From positions 3,763,505 through 3,827,504 of the forward strand of contig NC_064434.1 of the NCBI RefSeq assembly GCF_023343835.1: a stretch of DNA of 64,000 nt, given 5' to 3'. Below are positions 13,406-26,590 of this stretch, piece by piece (within the stretch, counting starts at the first letter, position 1; the number at the start of each line of letters is the position of its first letter). Source of the stretch: Lagopus muta (lineage: Eukaryota; Chordata; Aves; Galliformes; Phasianidae). Both the position numbers and the translations under genes were made by a program. Under the pieces are notes generated by a model. That model made no database searches and was not told the DNA's origin. It saw only the letters and a program-made list of their open reading frames with translations.

Positions 13406-14519
13406 CAGAAATGTGAAAATGCTCTTCTTCACTCTTTGAAGTCTGCATGGTCTTGCAGGGCTGTACCCTATGCTGGAGGGGCTGCAGGGAGTGAGGAGGG
13501 GGGTGGTGGGGATTGAAGCCTGGTGATGGGATTGTAGGGACGCTGGGCTCAGGGAGGGGCTGTAAATCATTCCCCACTGCCCTGGGGGAGAGGAGGGTGG
13601 GGAAAAAGAAAAAAAAAGAAAGGCAGGAGGCTGGCTGTGGGAAGGGGCCGGGGTAATGAGGTGTCTATGGCCAGCACTTAACCCTTCACACCACCGCGTC
13701 TGCAGGCGCTGTCCTGAGATGCCAGATGTGCAACAGCTGCATGTGGGGACAGATGTGGGGTTCCTTTGCAGAGGCACCCCCACTTGTTGCAGGTTTAATT
13801 CTTAACCCCTGGGGAAGGAAGGAAGACCACGGTCTCGGAGGCACTCAGCAACTGGGCTCGTGCCTCTATGGGTCCCTTCTTGGAAGCAGTTAAAATGATT
13901 TCCAGCCCTGCTGGGTGAGATGTGGGAGCAACAGGGGCTTTCCCAGTACAGCAGATGGGCAACAATTGGTTTCTGGGTGGTGCCAGCAAGCAGTGCCCCA
14001 AGTTACCCACCCCAGGGCTTCCCAGAGACACCCACACAGCCTTGCCAGATTACCCCCATCCCTTTTTTCCTTCAGTATACATGCTCACCTCTAGGCAAAC
14101 ATTTGGGAAACATTATCTGTGAGCTCTCCCTGGTGCCAGAGGTCCCCAGCTCTCCGTGGAACATGATGGGAACAGCCACGGGGATGCCATCCGAGTGTCT
14201 CCTGTGGGTTTTTTGGGGTCCCTGCCCTTGCAGCAGCCCTCCATTGCCAGTAGCATCCTTACCCCTCCTGCCTGGAAGGAGGATGTCTAGGACCCGGGCG
14301 GTGTGGCTCCTCCCTTTCAGGTCTCTCCAGGGTTATTGCTTGGTGGGAGGTAGGTTCGGGGCTTGGTGGTATGAATGAAAGAGAGACAGGAAATCTGGAC
14401 TGAAAAGCTCAAACTGGAATAGCTCGCCTGTCTCCAGGCAACAGGCCTGACGCAACCACTGGAAAAAAAAAAAAAAAAAAGTCCCTTAAATTAAAAAAAA
14501 AAGAAAAAGAAAAAAAAAA

Positions 14520-14678
14520 CAACACACAGAGAGAGATTTCTGAAGCGCGACAGGGAGGAGGATGAGACAGTCTCCTGAAGGCGCTGGTGACATCGCTCTG
14601 CAAATACCAAGTTGGAGCCCCACGGAGGAAGGAGGGAGGCAAGATGTCCGTGCAGCGCTCCTGCTGAGAGCCTCCCCG
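14520..14678 (+). promoter_or_regulatory. Candidate non-coding first exon / promoter region of FAM167A
   Basis: A short CpG-containing stretch on the FAM167A strand, ending at 14678 before a good GTGAGT donor (14679 onward). It follows an A-rich block at 14461-14520 and lies in the most GC-rich part of the left flank. FAM167A needs an upstream non-coding exon because its coding exon has a splice acceptor at 21567-21568. This is inference: no transcript evidence is available, and other upstream exons are possible. Confidence 0.25.
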
Positions 14679-15320
14679 GTGAGTTGGGGTTGGAAGGGGA
14701 TACCTGGAGTGGGAGCCTTGTGGAAATGGGGCTCGGCAAGGAGCAGGTCCTAAGGGAGAGAGTATCGTGGGGGGGGTGCAATGGGGACTCCAGCACGGTG
14801 ATGGTGTCCATGCCTGCTCCCCTGTTGTGGGGCTGGGGACTCATTCCACTCATTCCAGCTTGGCCAAAATCCCTTGGAAACATCCAGACTGGTGGCACCC
14901 CGATGGTTGGGATGGGTAGAAATCACTGCAGTGCTTGCACCCCTCTTTGAAACGGGGATGTTGCTCGCAGCTGGGGAGAGGTGAGGGGCAACCACCACCT
15001 TCCAGGGAGGGGGAGGGATTTTTCTCCACGGGCTGTGGTGTAACAGAGGAGAGTCTGTCCCCGGCTCGGGACAATCACCTGTTGCTCCCTCTGTCCCCTC
15101 CCGGACATCTGCAAGAGCCCTGGAGGGGTTTGTGCAGCGCAGACATCATGGGATGGAGCCTGCTGGCCTTGCAGGGCGTCACTACCTGCAGGTTTTGAGG
15201 CAGGCACGGCGCTGAGCAGGGTGGGTTTCCACCTGCTGAGGACTGACCGAATCAGACCGAGAAAAAAAAAAAAAAGAAAACAACCCCAAAAAATCACCCA
15301 GAACTTCTACAGAGCCCTCT

Positions 15321-15339
15321 AATTAGCTCGGGGCTAATT
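15321..15339. promoter_or_regulatory. 19-bp inverted repeat with two TAATTA-like cores
   Basis: AATTAGC at 15321-15327 and GCTAATT at 15333-15339 flank a 5-base spacer. Each arm contains a homeodomain-type TAATT/AATTA core. It sits in the GC-rich block upstream of FAM167A. Confidence 0.35.
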
Positions 15340-17654
15340 GCTAAAATGAATGATCAGCCTGCACCCCTACCAGCGCCGGCACAAAAGCACCCTGCTCCCA
15401 GCCCCAGTGCAGAGCTGGAGGACCCCTCCCTATTTCCCCACCATGCTCCCTGCATTATTCACCGCCGCTTTGCCCCTCGAAGCTTTCCCACATTGGGAAC
15501 CTTGGTGGAAAGAGGGGGAAAATGAATAAAAACCGAGCGCCTTGTTGGCAGTGAGGGGCTGCGTCCGGCTTTGTCTGCCCAAATCTGATGGATTCCCCAC
15601 TTCTCAGTGGGAACGAGACGTGGGTTTCCCTCCCCCAGCCATCATTTTGGTTCCATGGCTGTTATTTGCGTGCTGTGTCCCCTCTGCATCCCTGTGCCCA
15701 TTCCAGGGGATCTGAATGGTGCATAAATAAAACAGAAAGGGAAGGAGCTCACAACAGCCCCGCAGCCATTCAGGTTTGAAAAATGTAGCAGAAATACTGC
15801 AGGAAAAAAAAAAAAACAAAAAAGTATATATTAATAAAAATCAACCTGAGAGTAATTCATCTTTTTGGAGGGGAGGGAGCAGGGATCTGTTTGTGAGCAA
15901 CTTGCCTTAAATGAGATATTGAACAGTAATGTGGGGATCAGCGCTGGTAATGCTGGGGAGGAGCAGGTCTGAGAGCAGTGCTCGTTGGCTGCTGAGGCAG
16001 TAATTGGATGGGACAGGCGGCATGTAGAGGGGGATTAGGGGGTCGTGGGGGCTGATCCTGCCCCTGATCGCTTTAATTTGGAGCTGGAACTGGCACTTGC
16101 TTCTGCAGGGGAAGCTCAGTGCTGGGCAGAATGAAGGCAGGAGAAAGGTTTGTTGTTTCTTACCAGGAATGTACCCTTCTGCTGCTGCCTTCGTGCTGCA
16201 TGAAGGGAAAAATAACTCCCTGTGGCAGCCCCCTGGGAAGGGAGCATTTCTCAGCCTGATCCAGCTCGTTCCCAAGGAGTCCTGGCTGTGCTGGCACAGA
16301 GGTCCCTGCCCTGTTCTTTTCATGGGTGAAACCCAGCAGGGTTGGGGGGTGGTGGGGAAAGTGAAGGAAGAAAGGGGCTCTGCCAAATCACTGGTCCTTT
16401 GGGGGCCCGCTGGGGAGCCAGGGTGAGGTCCCACATCCTGCTGGGACCTTGGGGCAGTGCCTGGAGGAGCGAGGCTTGCCCAACGCTTGCAAGAACATGG
16501 CTGTTGTGGATGGAGTATTTTCATTAAGGGCATGCAAAGTTGCCTTTTCTTCTACAGCCCAACCCCTTCTAATAACAATTATACCTTGCTTTATGCAGTG
16601 GGCTGAGAGGAAATACTGCCCTCCATCCACTTTCTATGGAGCCTTCCTGGTCCCCCACTCATCACCAGAAAGAATTCCTGATTTGCAGAAATGCCAAACA
16701 TCTGGCAAAGCCTGGACCGTTTTCATGCTGGGTTTCCACCCAACCACTGGAAATCTGCTGATGGAAGGGAACTGGGCTGCTCAGAAGATGGGGCTGCCAG
16801 GACCCAACAGGGGCAGTCTCCATCCTGCTGCCTCAAAAGCAGCTGGCTGTGACTTGTGCAAGGAACGGGCTCAGAGGTAGACGGGTATGAAGGAACAGAT
16901 GTACTTCTTGAAGCAGGTTCTGACACTGCCACTGAGGCTGGAGAGAAATGCCAGAGGGATAAGTGGTCCCCTCTTCTTATTTTCATCCATTTGTCAGGAT
17001 TGGCTGCAGTCCCCCACTGCTCTCCCTCCTCTATTGCACCTAGGGGCTGTTTGGGCAGAAGGAGGTGAACCCTCACGGTGCTTCAGGCCACACATGACTG
17101 GAAAAGCCCAGTCCTTCCCTCTTGCCCCCGTGTATTTGAAAATGCCATGACTGCACCCTTAGGGCTGAAATAACAGGATGTGCTGCTGTCCTGAGCATAT
17201 GAGCTACTTGAGAGGGTCTGGGGGCATTGTTCACATACATAAATGCATAGGAACATCCAGTGCACTCAGAACACTATCAAGTCAGTATCCCAGACACAGC
17301 ATGATGTAACTCTGAGATTGCAACTCTCAACCTTCAGTCAGCCTGGGCACAGAAAGCTGCTCAGCTCCCTGAGCTTGAGTCCTGCATTAGGTTAGAGGTG
17401 GGTCCATGTGTGAGAAGGGACACAGGTAACATTGCTATCCCTGCAAGTGTGGGGGATTCACCAGACCTGGAACTGTGCTCATACTCCTGAAGCCCAGCTT
17501 GGCCATTTGCTGGCTTCAGAATCAGGATGATCTTTGGGCTGCAGGCATCTTCTGCTGGGAGGAGGGTGGCTGAAGGTCGCTTCAGGACAGGAAAGGAAGG
17601 CATCCTCTTCACCATCCCACTGCCAATCTGCTGCAGACCACAGGGAGGTCAGCC

Positions 17655-17681
17655 ATCCCCATCCCCATCCCCATCCCCATC
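17655..17681. repeat. (ATCCCC)n hexanucleotide run
   Basis: Four CCCC blocks spaced by AT at 17657-17660, 17663-17666, 17669-17672 and 17675-17678. The minus strand fits a tight G-quadruplex pattern. Confidence 0.9.
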
Positions 17682-18642
17682 TTTTTGCTGTACCCAACAG
17701 CTGGCTCTGCCCCCCTCCTCCTGCTCTATTCTTCATGAGGTTTCATCACCCACCAAGGATGGTGTTGGTTGGTGCAATTTCTACATAAGTTTTTCTTTCA
17801 CAGGGTGAAGGGCTGAGTATGTGGCTCATAAAGTGAAACCCATACAAACTCCAAGAGTAAATGGCTGCCAGCGATCTGGGGAACCTCATCCTAAACACCA
17901 TGGGTCATACAGAGCATCCCTGCTCTGATAACAGTCAGAGTATGGACATCCAAATGGGAACAAGACACCTGAAGATGCTCTGTGTATCCCTGCAGATCCT
18001 CAGAGTTTGGCTCCTGAAGGCCAGTTGTGTGAGCTGCCTAACCAGTCAGAGGGATAAAAGGAGCTAAAGTGATTTTTGATGGTCATTAATAGTCCAAGCC
18101 CTGTTTGCCACATGCCAGAAGTGTTATCCATGGTCCTTGATGGCACTTCTTCATCCAGCTAAAGGACTTCTCTCGGCATGAGCTTTGTCACGCACTGAGC
18201 TGTGTTTTTATTCTCAAAGGAGATAAGCAGAGTAATGTAGACTCTTAAAATCACTGCTGCTCCTCTGCAATAAAAAATGGCATTACTGCAAGTTGATGTC
18301 CATCAGGAGTAGTGAAAGGAGCAGAATAATTTTTTCCCCATACCTATTGTAACTGATGGCTTTATTTATCCTGCTTTTTTTCCTCCAATTTTTATCCTGA
18401 GTATTTCTCCTTCTTTTTCTTCTTTCTTCCCCTAGACCTCTTGCTCCCTGACATGTGGACTTCCAAAGCACTGCATGCCCTTATTTATGGCCCTAAATTG
18501 AGCAGGCTGTAAATGCGCAAGCAATGCTTCTTCCTGAAAGCCTCATTCAGAGCAGAGCAGGGCACAGAGAGTTGATCGGAAGGCAGATGTGTATAAAGTT
18601 TTTCAGGCACATAAAACTCCCACAGGCTGTACCATCATTTTG

Positions 18643-18842
18643 TGAGGGTGGTGAGGCACCGGAACAGGTTGCCCAAGGAGGCTGTGGATGCCCCATCCCT
18701 GCAGGCATTCAAGGCCAGGCTGGATGTGGCTCTGGGCAGCCTGGTCTGCTGGTTGGTGACCTGCACACAGCAGGGGGTTGGAACTGGATGAGCACTGTGG
18801 TCCTTTGCAACCCAGGCCATCTATCATTCTATGATTCTATGA
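18643..18842 (+). mobile_element. CR1 fragment, plus orientation
   Basis: Begins GAGGGTGGTGAGGCACCGGA and ends CCATCTATCATTCTATGATT. Very similar to the copy at 12541-12820 but truncated further. Confidence 0.93.
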
Positions 18843-19885
18843 CTTGGCTTCTTAGAGTACAGGACTGCCCAAGGACTTTGTGAGGTGTGTCAGATGTGGG
18901 AGAGGGAAGGGTTTGCTCTGCTGACTTGCAAAGGTGTAAAAGCCAGGCCTGAAGGCATGCTTGCTCAGTGACATTTGGCACAATGGGACTTCACACCCCA
19001 TCCAGATGGCAGTCCTGTTATTTCTCCATCCCATTTGCACACTACTGCTAATCCCTTTGCATGGCAGCTTACCAAGTGGCTCAGTGAAGCTGACTTTTCC
19101 ATGGAAGCCTGACCCAAGAAGAAGATGAAAGGCATTCCGTTGACCTGGTGAACTGATGTGTCCTGTACGTTCAGTTTAGACAGTTTTCATGAAAGGAAAG
19201 GGGGAAACCTGTTGGGTTTTGGTCATCATTTTGGTGCCAACTTCTTGTTACCCCTAATTTGGTACAGCATGAACCAACAGAGTGCAGTTGTGATAAAGAA
19301 GACAAATCAAGGGTTAACCACTCCAGGTCTTTTTCTTGTGAGGAAAGTGAGCCTGGAGGTCGGGTTTGTTCCTGGGAATCAGCTAGCACCGGGGCAGCAG
19401 GCAGGTTTGGATTACACACAGACATTTTTCACATGTACAAATTTCAGAGCTCTCTTTCTGCAGCAGGTCTTTCAATCAAGTCCGAGATATCAATATGAAA
19501 TTTGAGGCAGCTCCTTTGTGCCTGTTTTCAGTTTGGAGAAGCTGGAGGACAGATGTGCCTGTCTGGGGTCTGTCCACTGAATTAGGAGAAGTTTCACAGT
19601 GCACATGGGAGGTGTAAGGTGGGCTGTAATGGTGCATAAGTATCCAATCCCTCAGCAGGCAACACAAGCTGCTGGTTCGTACTGGAGACACAAGATGAAA
19701 GAGTTTGTGGACCCTCTACTTTGATGTTGTGATGTTCGACAATGTCAGCCTTACAGTAAGAATATTATCTGTGTTAAGGAGAACCAAATCCAGCAGCCTG
19801 GCGTGTTCAGCTTTTGGAAAGCTGGATTCAGCCACAGCTAGCAATCACCAACCCACCAGAGGGAAAAACGCTTGGTTACTTAATG

Positions 19886-20035
19886 GAATCATAGAATCAC
19901 AGAATGGCTTGGGCTGGAAGGGACCCCAAAGATCATGAAGCTCCAACCCCCCTGCCACATGCAGGGCCACCAAGCTCCATATTTAATAGCAGCCCAGGCT
20001 GCCCAGGGCCCCATCCAACCTGGTTAAGGTCTCTG
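19886..20035 (-). mobile_element. CR1 3' fragment
   Basis: AATCATAGAATCACAGAATG, then GCTTGGGCTGGAAGGGACCC, ending at the CCCCATCCAACCTGG segment. Confidence 0.92.
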
Positions 20036-21568
20036 AACTCATGAGGTGCTACCCTTTATTGACTTTGATGGGCTAGAATGCAGTGCTGGAGCAAAATGTG
20101 TGCTCTCAGCTCAGCGCACAAGCTAGTGCACGTCCTGACTCTCTGAATGGGCAGCCCTCTTCTTGCCCCTCCCTGTGATTTATTTTTCAGCAGAAGAAAG
20201 AAAATTGTGCTGCTGCAGGCATGAGAGCTCTTGGCTTCAAACTGGAGTAGTATCTGGGCTTGCTCCCACTCACCGTAAAACCCTCATTAACATAAATAGG
20301 AGCAGGAACAAGACCACAACATGAGTAATTCTCCACCCCCAGACTGTCTGCGTGTGTATTATCAACTACTCATTCAGCCCATGTGCCTCCACACAATTGT
20401 GGGATAAATCTTGCTCACTGTTGGTGTTTATTTTAAATTGAATCTTCTTTCTGAAAAGGTTCGAGAGGCATAATTATGGTCTGGGTTTCAGAGCTGCACA
20501 CGTCTTTGCGGGCACACATAGCAGGGAGGAGAATGGCTGAGTTAACTCGTATCGCTGTGTTTTAGTGCATCCAGCTAGAAACTGCGTACGTCCTGGCTGG
20601 TCTTTCTGGGCATATTACCAGGCAGGCAGAAAGTATTTTGTTTTGTGTTTGACATGTAGACGAGAGCTCTGGATCTATTCCTAGCTCAGCTGCAGATGAA
20701 TATATGACCTTGAGAATGTCTCTTATCTGATCCCACCTGAAATGTATGCAGCAGCTGCCTGAGTTTAACTCCCACAGAGGTATTCAAGTCCTGGCTTTGG
20801 CCCAAGCTAGCTGACCCTCTCCCAGACACTACAGAGTTGCAGTTTGGAAGTTAGCACGGGTGATGGACCATTTCCAATTGGTATACTGGGGATAGTCAGA
20901 GATGGAAACCACAAGTCCAGATTTCCATGAGAGTAAGCATCTGAGCCCATCCACACCAGTGTCCCAGTTACTCCCAGAGCTGGCCAGAGGCCATGCTCCT
21001 GCCCCAGGCTCACTGGATGGGTGGAATCTGATTCCCATGGCTAGAGGCTGGTGTCCTTAGCAAGCCTAAATCTAAACCCAAATCTGTGAAACTGAGCAAG
21101 AAAATAAATAAATAAGTAAACACATAAACAAGTGAAGACATTTTTCCAGCTCTCCCTTTGGCTCAAACTCCTGGGAGAAGTTTATGTTGCCTTACTTTAT
21201 CTGTCCCTATCTTGCATAAGTGAAAAGAAATAGGACTGCCAAACAGGACACCCCATCACCCAGCAATAGCCACTGCTGGCTCCAGAGGACGTTGGGCACT
21301 ATGATTTGTCCTCAGAAGGGTGTGTGAATGTGTCCTGGCCTCACTGGCAACCTTTTCACAGCCCCTTAAGTATTGGAGATGTAGGTAACCAGAGCTCCAC
21401 TAAGAGCTGGAGCCTGTCTGTTCCTGCCCATGAAGCAGATAGCTGAGATGAGGTAACACACCTTGGCACTGTGCCTTTCCCAAAGCCAGTGCTCTGCAAG
21501 AGCTGTCTCTCCCTTGTTGCTCCCTTTTCCTTTTAAAAGTGGAAAACAATCCTCTGTTTTTCTTCTAG
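20036..21568. other. Immediate upstream flank or intron of FAM167A
   Basis: No CR1 and no coding signal. It ends in a pyrimidine-rich acceptor. If the 14.5 kb exon is real, this is intronic. Confidence 0.55.
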
Positions 21569-22115
<547 letters not shown>

Positions 22116-23660
22116 TGAAGGAAATGAGTAGCTCCTTGTTCCCACCTGCCTTCTGTACCTGGTGGAAAGGCAACCATTAGTCACTGCAGCTGCTGTGGGG
22201 GGCTGTGGGGAAGGGAAAGGTGAATGACAGCATCTATTGCCTCAGAGAAGAAGCTGGGCCAACCTCACTGTCCTTGCTGGGATCCTAAATGCTCAGGGAA
22301 TACCGTAACTTTTATTAGCTGAGATTTTCAGCAGTTTGCTTCTTCTGCTTCGCTAATCACACGTCAACACTCATATGAATACAGAAGGAGTGACACATGG
22401 ATGTAGCTGTTGCAATAGCCCTTCTCTGATGGGGTTCAGGAAGGGATGTTACACCAAGGCTGTAGAAAGGGATGTGCCTAGCAAGACCTGTCCCCTAGAT
22501 TTACCCTTGCTTCTTGAGGCTGTCAGTATCCTCGGTGGGATACTGCCTGCAGAATGCTGCATTTGACAAGCATCTGCTAATATAATCTCCAAATGATTGC
22601 CTATTTCCCTCTTTTTTGCTCTTTTCCTTTTTTTTTTTCTTTTTTTTTTTTTTCAACTCATAACCTCCTATGAGATTTTGGGGCAACCTGCTTCTCCCAG
22701 GTTATTTCTGCCCTGCCCTCAGTGCTTCTTTTTGTTTCACGTTACTCTGTAACATCTAAGAAAGCGTATTTTCCTTCCCCTGCTGCATGTACAATGCCAG
22801 AGCCTGATCTCAGAACCCTCCTCAGCCAACTCTTACAAGTTTGTCTCCTTCATTAGGCTCTGGTTGATATTTCTGTCAGCCCTTCATATCAGACAGGCAC
22901 ACCATCTTACATAAATCCCTATTTATGGTAGTTAAAAACTGATAGATTGAAGGACTGGAGACCTTCTATCTCTCCAAAGCAAGGAGGTGGCCGGTGGCTT
23001 TCTGAGGGGACATGGCCAACACGGGGGCCAGAGCCATACAGCCTTCACTGCCCTGGCTCCATGCAGTTCAAGGGCAATCAAAAATGCTGTTAACCATGAT
23101 TCAAGGAGAAGAAAACAAGACATAAATGCTAGGAAAACCCTAGGAAAATAAACAGAGCTAGGGCACAGACACTAGAAGGAGCTCAACTTTGACGTGTTGC
23201 ATTGCTGTCAGGATCTTCATAGCACTGCCCCAAGCTGTTCCCAGCCCAGTTTGGGAATCTGGGGACATTTCCCAGGAAGAAGCATAAATACATCCTTCAT
23301 GGAGTCCAGAGGAGGTCAGTAGGATAGACAGCCCAACTGGAGCAGCCATTTTCAGGCTGGAGAATAGACACGTGGGCCCTTCACATGTATAGGAACAAGA
23401 GACTGAGACTTCACTTCCCACGATCCTTCCTTCCTTCTGGATCCTTCCTTCACAATTCTGTGATTCCCTTCTAGAATGAAAATGCAAATAGAATGAAATT
23501 ATTTGGCTCATGTAACTGGAAACTGGCTATAATGGATATCACGTGACTCTGTTGCCTAATTAGATGTTTGCCTGTGATTGCCAATAGCGGTTGCAGTTGT
23601 TTGGAGAGAAGCAATCTTTGCAGCATAGTCCCCAAGGACTGGGAAAGCATGTGGGCTTTA

Positions 23661-23970
23661 GATCACAGAATCACCAAGGTTGGAAAAGACCTACAAGATC
23701 ATCTAGCCCAACCGTCCACCTACCACCAGTAGTTCTCACTCAACCATGTCCCTCAACACAAAATCCAGATGTTCCTTGAGCACCTCCAGGGTTGGTGACT
23801 CCACCACCTCCCTGGGCAGCCCATTCCAGCACCTGACCACTCTTTCAGAGAAGTAGTATTTCCTAACATCCAGCCTGAATTTCCCCTGGTGAAACGTGAG
23901 GCCAGATACACCTGAGGACATGTTCTGTGCAAGGGCTTTGGTTTTGATAAGCACTGAAAGTCTCTGAAGA
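23661..23970 (-). mobile_element. CR1 fragment in the FAM167A intron
   Basis: ATCACAGAATCACCAAGGTT, GGTTGGTGACTCCACCACCT, ACATCCAGCCTGAATTTCCC. Minus-strand ORF2 end codons ([20 protein letters not shown]-like) are readable. It differs from the 12541-type subfamily. Confidence 0.92.
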
Positions 23971-24224
23971 AAACTTCCCATGCAAAATGTTTTTTAAACA
24001 CATCTGTGAGTTCTGCTCCAAAGAATGTTTATTTGACAAATTTTTGTTGCTCTCGCTGTTTTTGCCAAGATGTCTAAAGTACTTACTGACAGAAATGGTC
24101 CTGGCTGTCAATTTTGGTGGTCGAGATGTTTCTCAGGACCGTGGCTTTTGGAAGACAAAAGCAGAACTTCAGGAATCCTGGAATATAACAAAGTGTTCTG
24201 AGTCGATCTCATTGTTTTAGGATG

Positions 24225-24476
24225 AGAGGTTAAATTGCACCAGGGGAGGCCCAGGCTGGATATTGGGAACAATTTCTTCTTCAGAAGAGTGGTGCTTCAT
24301 TAGCACAGGCTGCCCAGAGAGGTGGAGGGATCACCATCCTTGGAAGTGTTCAACAAGTATATAGAGATGTGGCACTGAGTGACACGATCAGTGGACATGG
24401 TGGGTATGGATTGAGATTGGACTGCATGATCTTAGAGGTCTTTTCCAACCTGGATGGTTCTATGGTTCTATGATTC
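24225..24476 (+). mobile_element. CR1 fragment in the FAM167A intron, plus orientation
   Basis: GCACAGGCTGCCCAGAGAGG, TGGACTGCATGATCTTAGAG and TTTTCCAACCTGGATGGTTC with the tail CTATGGTTCTATGATTC. It lies head-to-head with the minus copy at 23661. Confidence 0.9.
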
Positions 24477-25182
24477 CCACTCAGGGCTCTGGAGAGAAAT
24501 CAGCTCCTAATCTCAGCCCTGAACCCAGGTCCATGCTTGCATCTGTGATGAATTCTCACGTTCACAGAGGACTAGATGTAAAACCCAAGTCTCAAAATGC
24601 CTGGAGACAGGAAGGGACAGATTTTTCCTTCTTAGAGTCGCAGTGTTTAAAGCGTTTGCTTTGTTCTTTGGTCTTCTGCCAAAAGTATAAACTGTCTTAA
24701 AGTCCAATTCTACCCTTTAGACTGGGGTGTGGTACATCAAACATCATCTGATGAGAATCTAAAGTTTAAATTAAGGAAGAAAAAGGGCAAAGTAAACCCT
24801 ATTTTTTCCTCACTTTCCATTTTCCTCTGTCTTAATTATACCAGTCTTTGCTGGATTTGGACGTGACTCATGTAATTTAGAACAATTTCCCCAAAAGAGA
24901 GAGCATGTATTTGACTGACCACATAGTGGAACAGCTATGTTGGAGGCAGTGCTGTTGGTCAGAGCTGCCAGCGAGGCCATCGTTTCACAGAGTGCTGGAA
25001 CAAAAAGACACATTTCACATTACATCTCAAGAGTGAAAAGAATTTTCCTTTTTGTATACTAACAAGCTTCCATTCATCGCAACCAGGATTTTTCCTTGTT
25101 TACCACCATTTCATGATAGTAAAGCAAACAGGAAGGTTCAGAGCAGGATATGGTTGTTTGAGTTTCTACATATACTTAAGGC

Positions 25183-25450
25183 AGGATCATGGAATCCTAG
25201 AATGCTAGAATGCTAGAATGCTAGAATCATAGAATCCTAGAATCATGGAATCATAGAATCCTAGAATCCTAGAATGGCTTGGCTTGAAAGGGACCTCAAA
25301 AATCATCTACTTTCAAGCCCCTGCTGTGGACAGAGTTGCCCACCACTAGATCAGGGACAAGGATCCAAGACCAGAAAGGCCAGGAAGGGCTCCAGTACCC
25401 ATCCATTTGCTATGGTCACCCTAATTGGGAAATAAATCCTTCCAGTTTTC
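25183..25450 (-). mobile_element. CR1 fragment with an expanded octamer tail
   Basis: Eleven consecutive 8-base tail units (AGAATCCT, AGAATGCT, AGAATCAT, GGAATCAT) occupy 25183-25270. A CR1 3' end follows from AGAATGGCTTGGCTTGAAAG to about 25450. Other copies here have two to four units. Confidence 0.9.
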
Positions 25451-26590
25451 CTTAATGTAAGAGAGGAAGGATGAAGGAGGCCAGGGCTTGGTGGCTGTGC
25501 TGTGCTCTGGCTTTCCTTGCTCTACTATTACAGACACAGCCCATGTGAATAACTGGGCAGCTTTTTGAAGAGCATCCAAAATGATCCAGTAGTCATAGCT
25601 GGGGTGAAATCTGCTTCTGCCGTGCTGCTTTCCATCACAGGATGAATTCTTCCCATTCTATGCAGTCCTCCAAGAGAAGGCAAATTAGTGTATGTAGGAT
25701 TCATCTACCTAACGGAAGGGCAAAAGCTGCTGCGTGTCCAGAAAAAAAGTGGACCAGCAGCCTGTGCTCTTGGAATGCAGCAGTGCAGGATGTACATCTC
25801 CATCACTCACACTGTGCAATCCTGTCTCAGCTACAAGCACATTTAGGCAGGGTTGGTTCACTAGCACGGCCCCAGCATGGTTCTGGCTTGTACCAGTTAG
25901 CACCCTGCCAAACAGCTAGAGCATCAGGAGTTTGCACATGCTCCCAATAAGCAGTTTGTATTAGATCACACAATTCTGGAAGCAAAGTGAATTTAATGTG
26001 TATACCCATATTTCCACTTAGCAGAATAGGCCATAAGAATTGGCCATACGAATTAAAGCTACCTGCTAAATCTGAAGCATTACTCCCAGTTCACAAAATG
26101 AGTGTCATCCCATGCTGCAGGGAATTTGCATCCATGTGTCCAGAATCTGCTCAGGTTCAGGTTCAGCCAGGTTCAGGCTCCTCCCATTCAGAAGCAAAGT
26201 GAGGGACAAACCCAAGGTCTTACTGAGCATCTGCTGCTCTTGGTCCTCCCCAGGTGACCCATCTCAGTGCCCGATGCTGCCATTTGCACACAAAGATCTG
26301 GCCCTGGTATACAAGGCTGAATATGCCCACTGAGCTCCAGCCAGCCCCATCAGCTGGCACCTGCTGGGAATCTGGCTCTGAGAAGCTGATTTATTCAGAC
26401 ATGCAAATTCCTGCTCTTGTTTTTGTGCTGAGAGGCTCTGTGTAGGTGTATGAGCAAATTGTAGTACTCAGCATGTGTTGAACTGCCTGAAGGCTGGAAC
26501 AGTTCTCCCTTCCTGCCTCCTGTCTCTTCTTTGCCCTCTTTGCCTTTCTCATGTCAAATGTGGCTGCTTTTCATCAGTGCTGAAATAGTT

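Larger units (their letters stand above)
13127..18642. other. GC-rich, repeat-poor block upstream of FAM167A
   Basis: 5.5 kb free of recognised CR1, flanked by CR1-containing DNA. It contains the paired octamers, A-rich runs at 14461-14520 and 15261-15275, the candidate first exon at 14520-14678, the 19-bp inverted repeat and the ATCCCC run. The plus and minus frames of 100-200 codons here look like chance frames in GC-rich DNA. Confidence 0.55.

Noticed and set aside
13217-13783. 188-codon minus-strand frame
   Set aside because: Pro/Ser-rich frame in GC-rich DNA with no known domain; chance frame is the simplest reading.
15907-16533. 208-codon minus-strand frame
   Set aside because: No recognisable domain or splice context; similar chance frames overlap it on the other strand.
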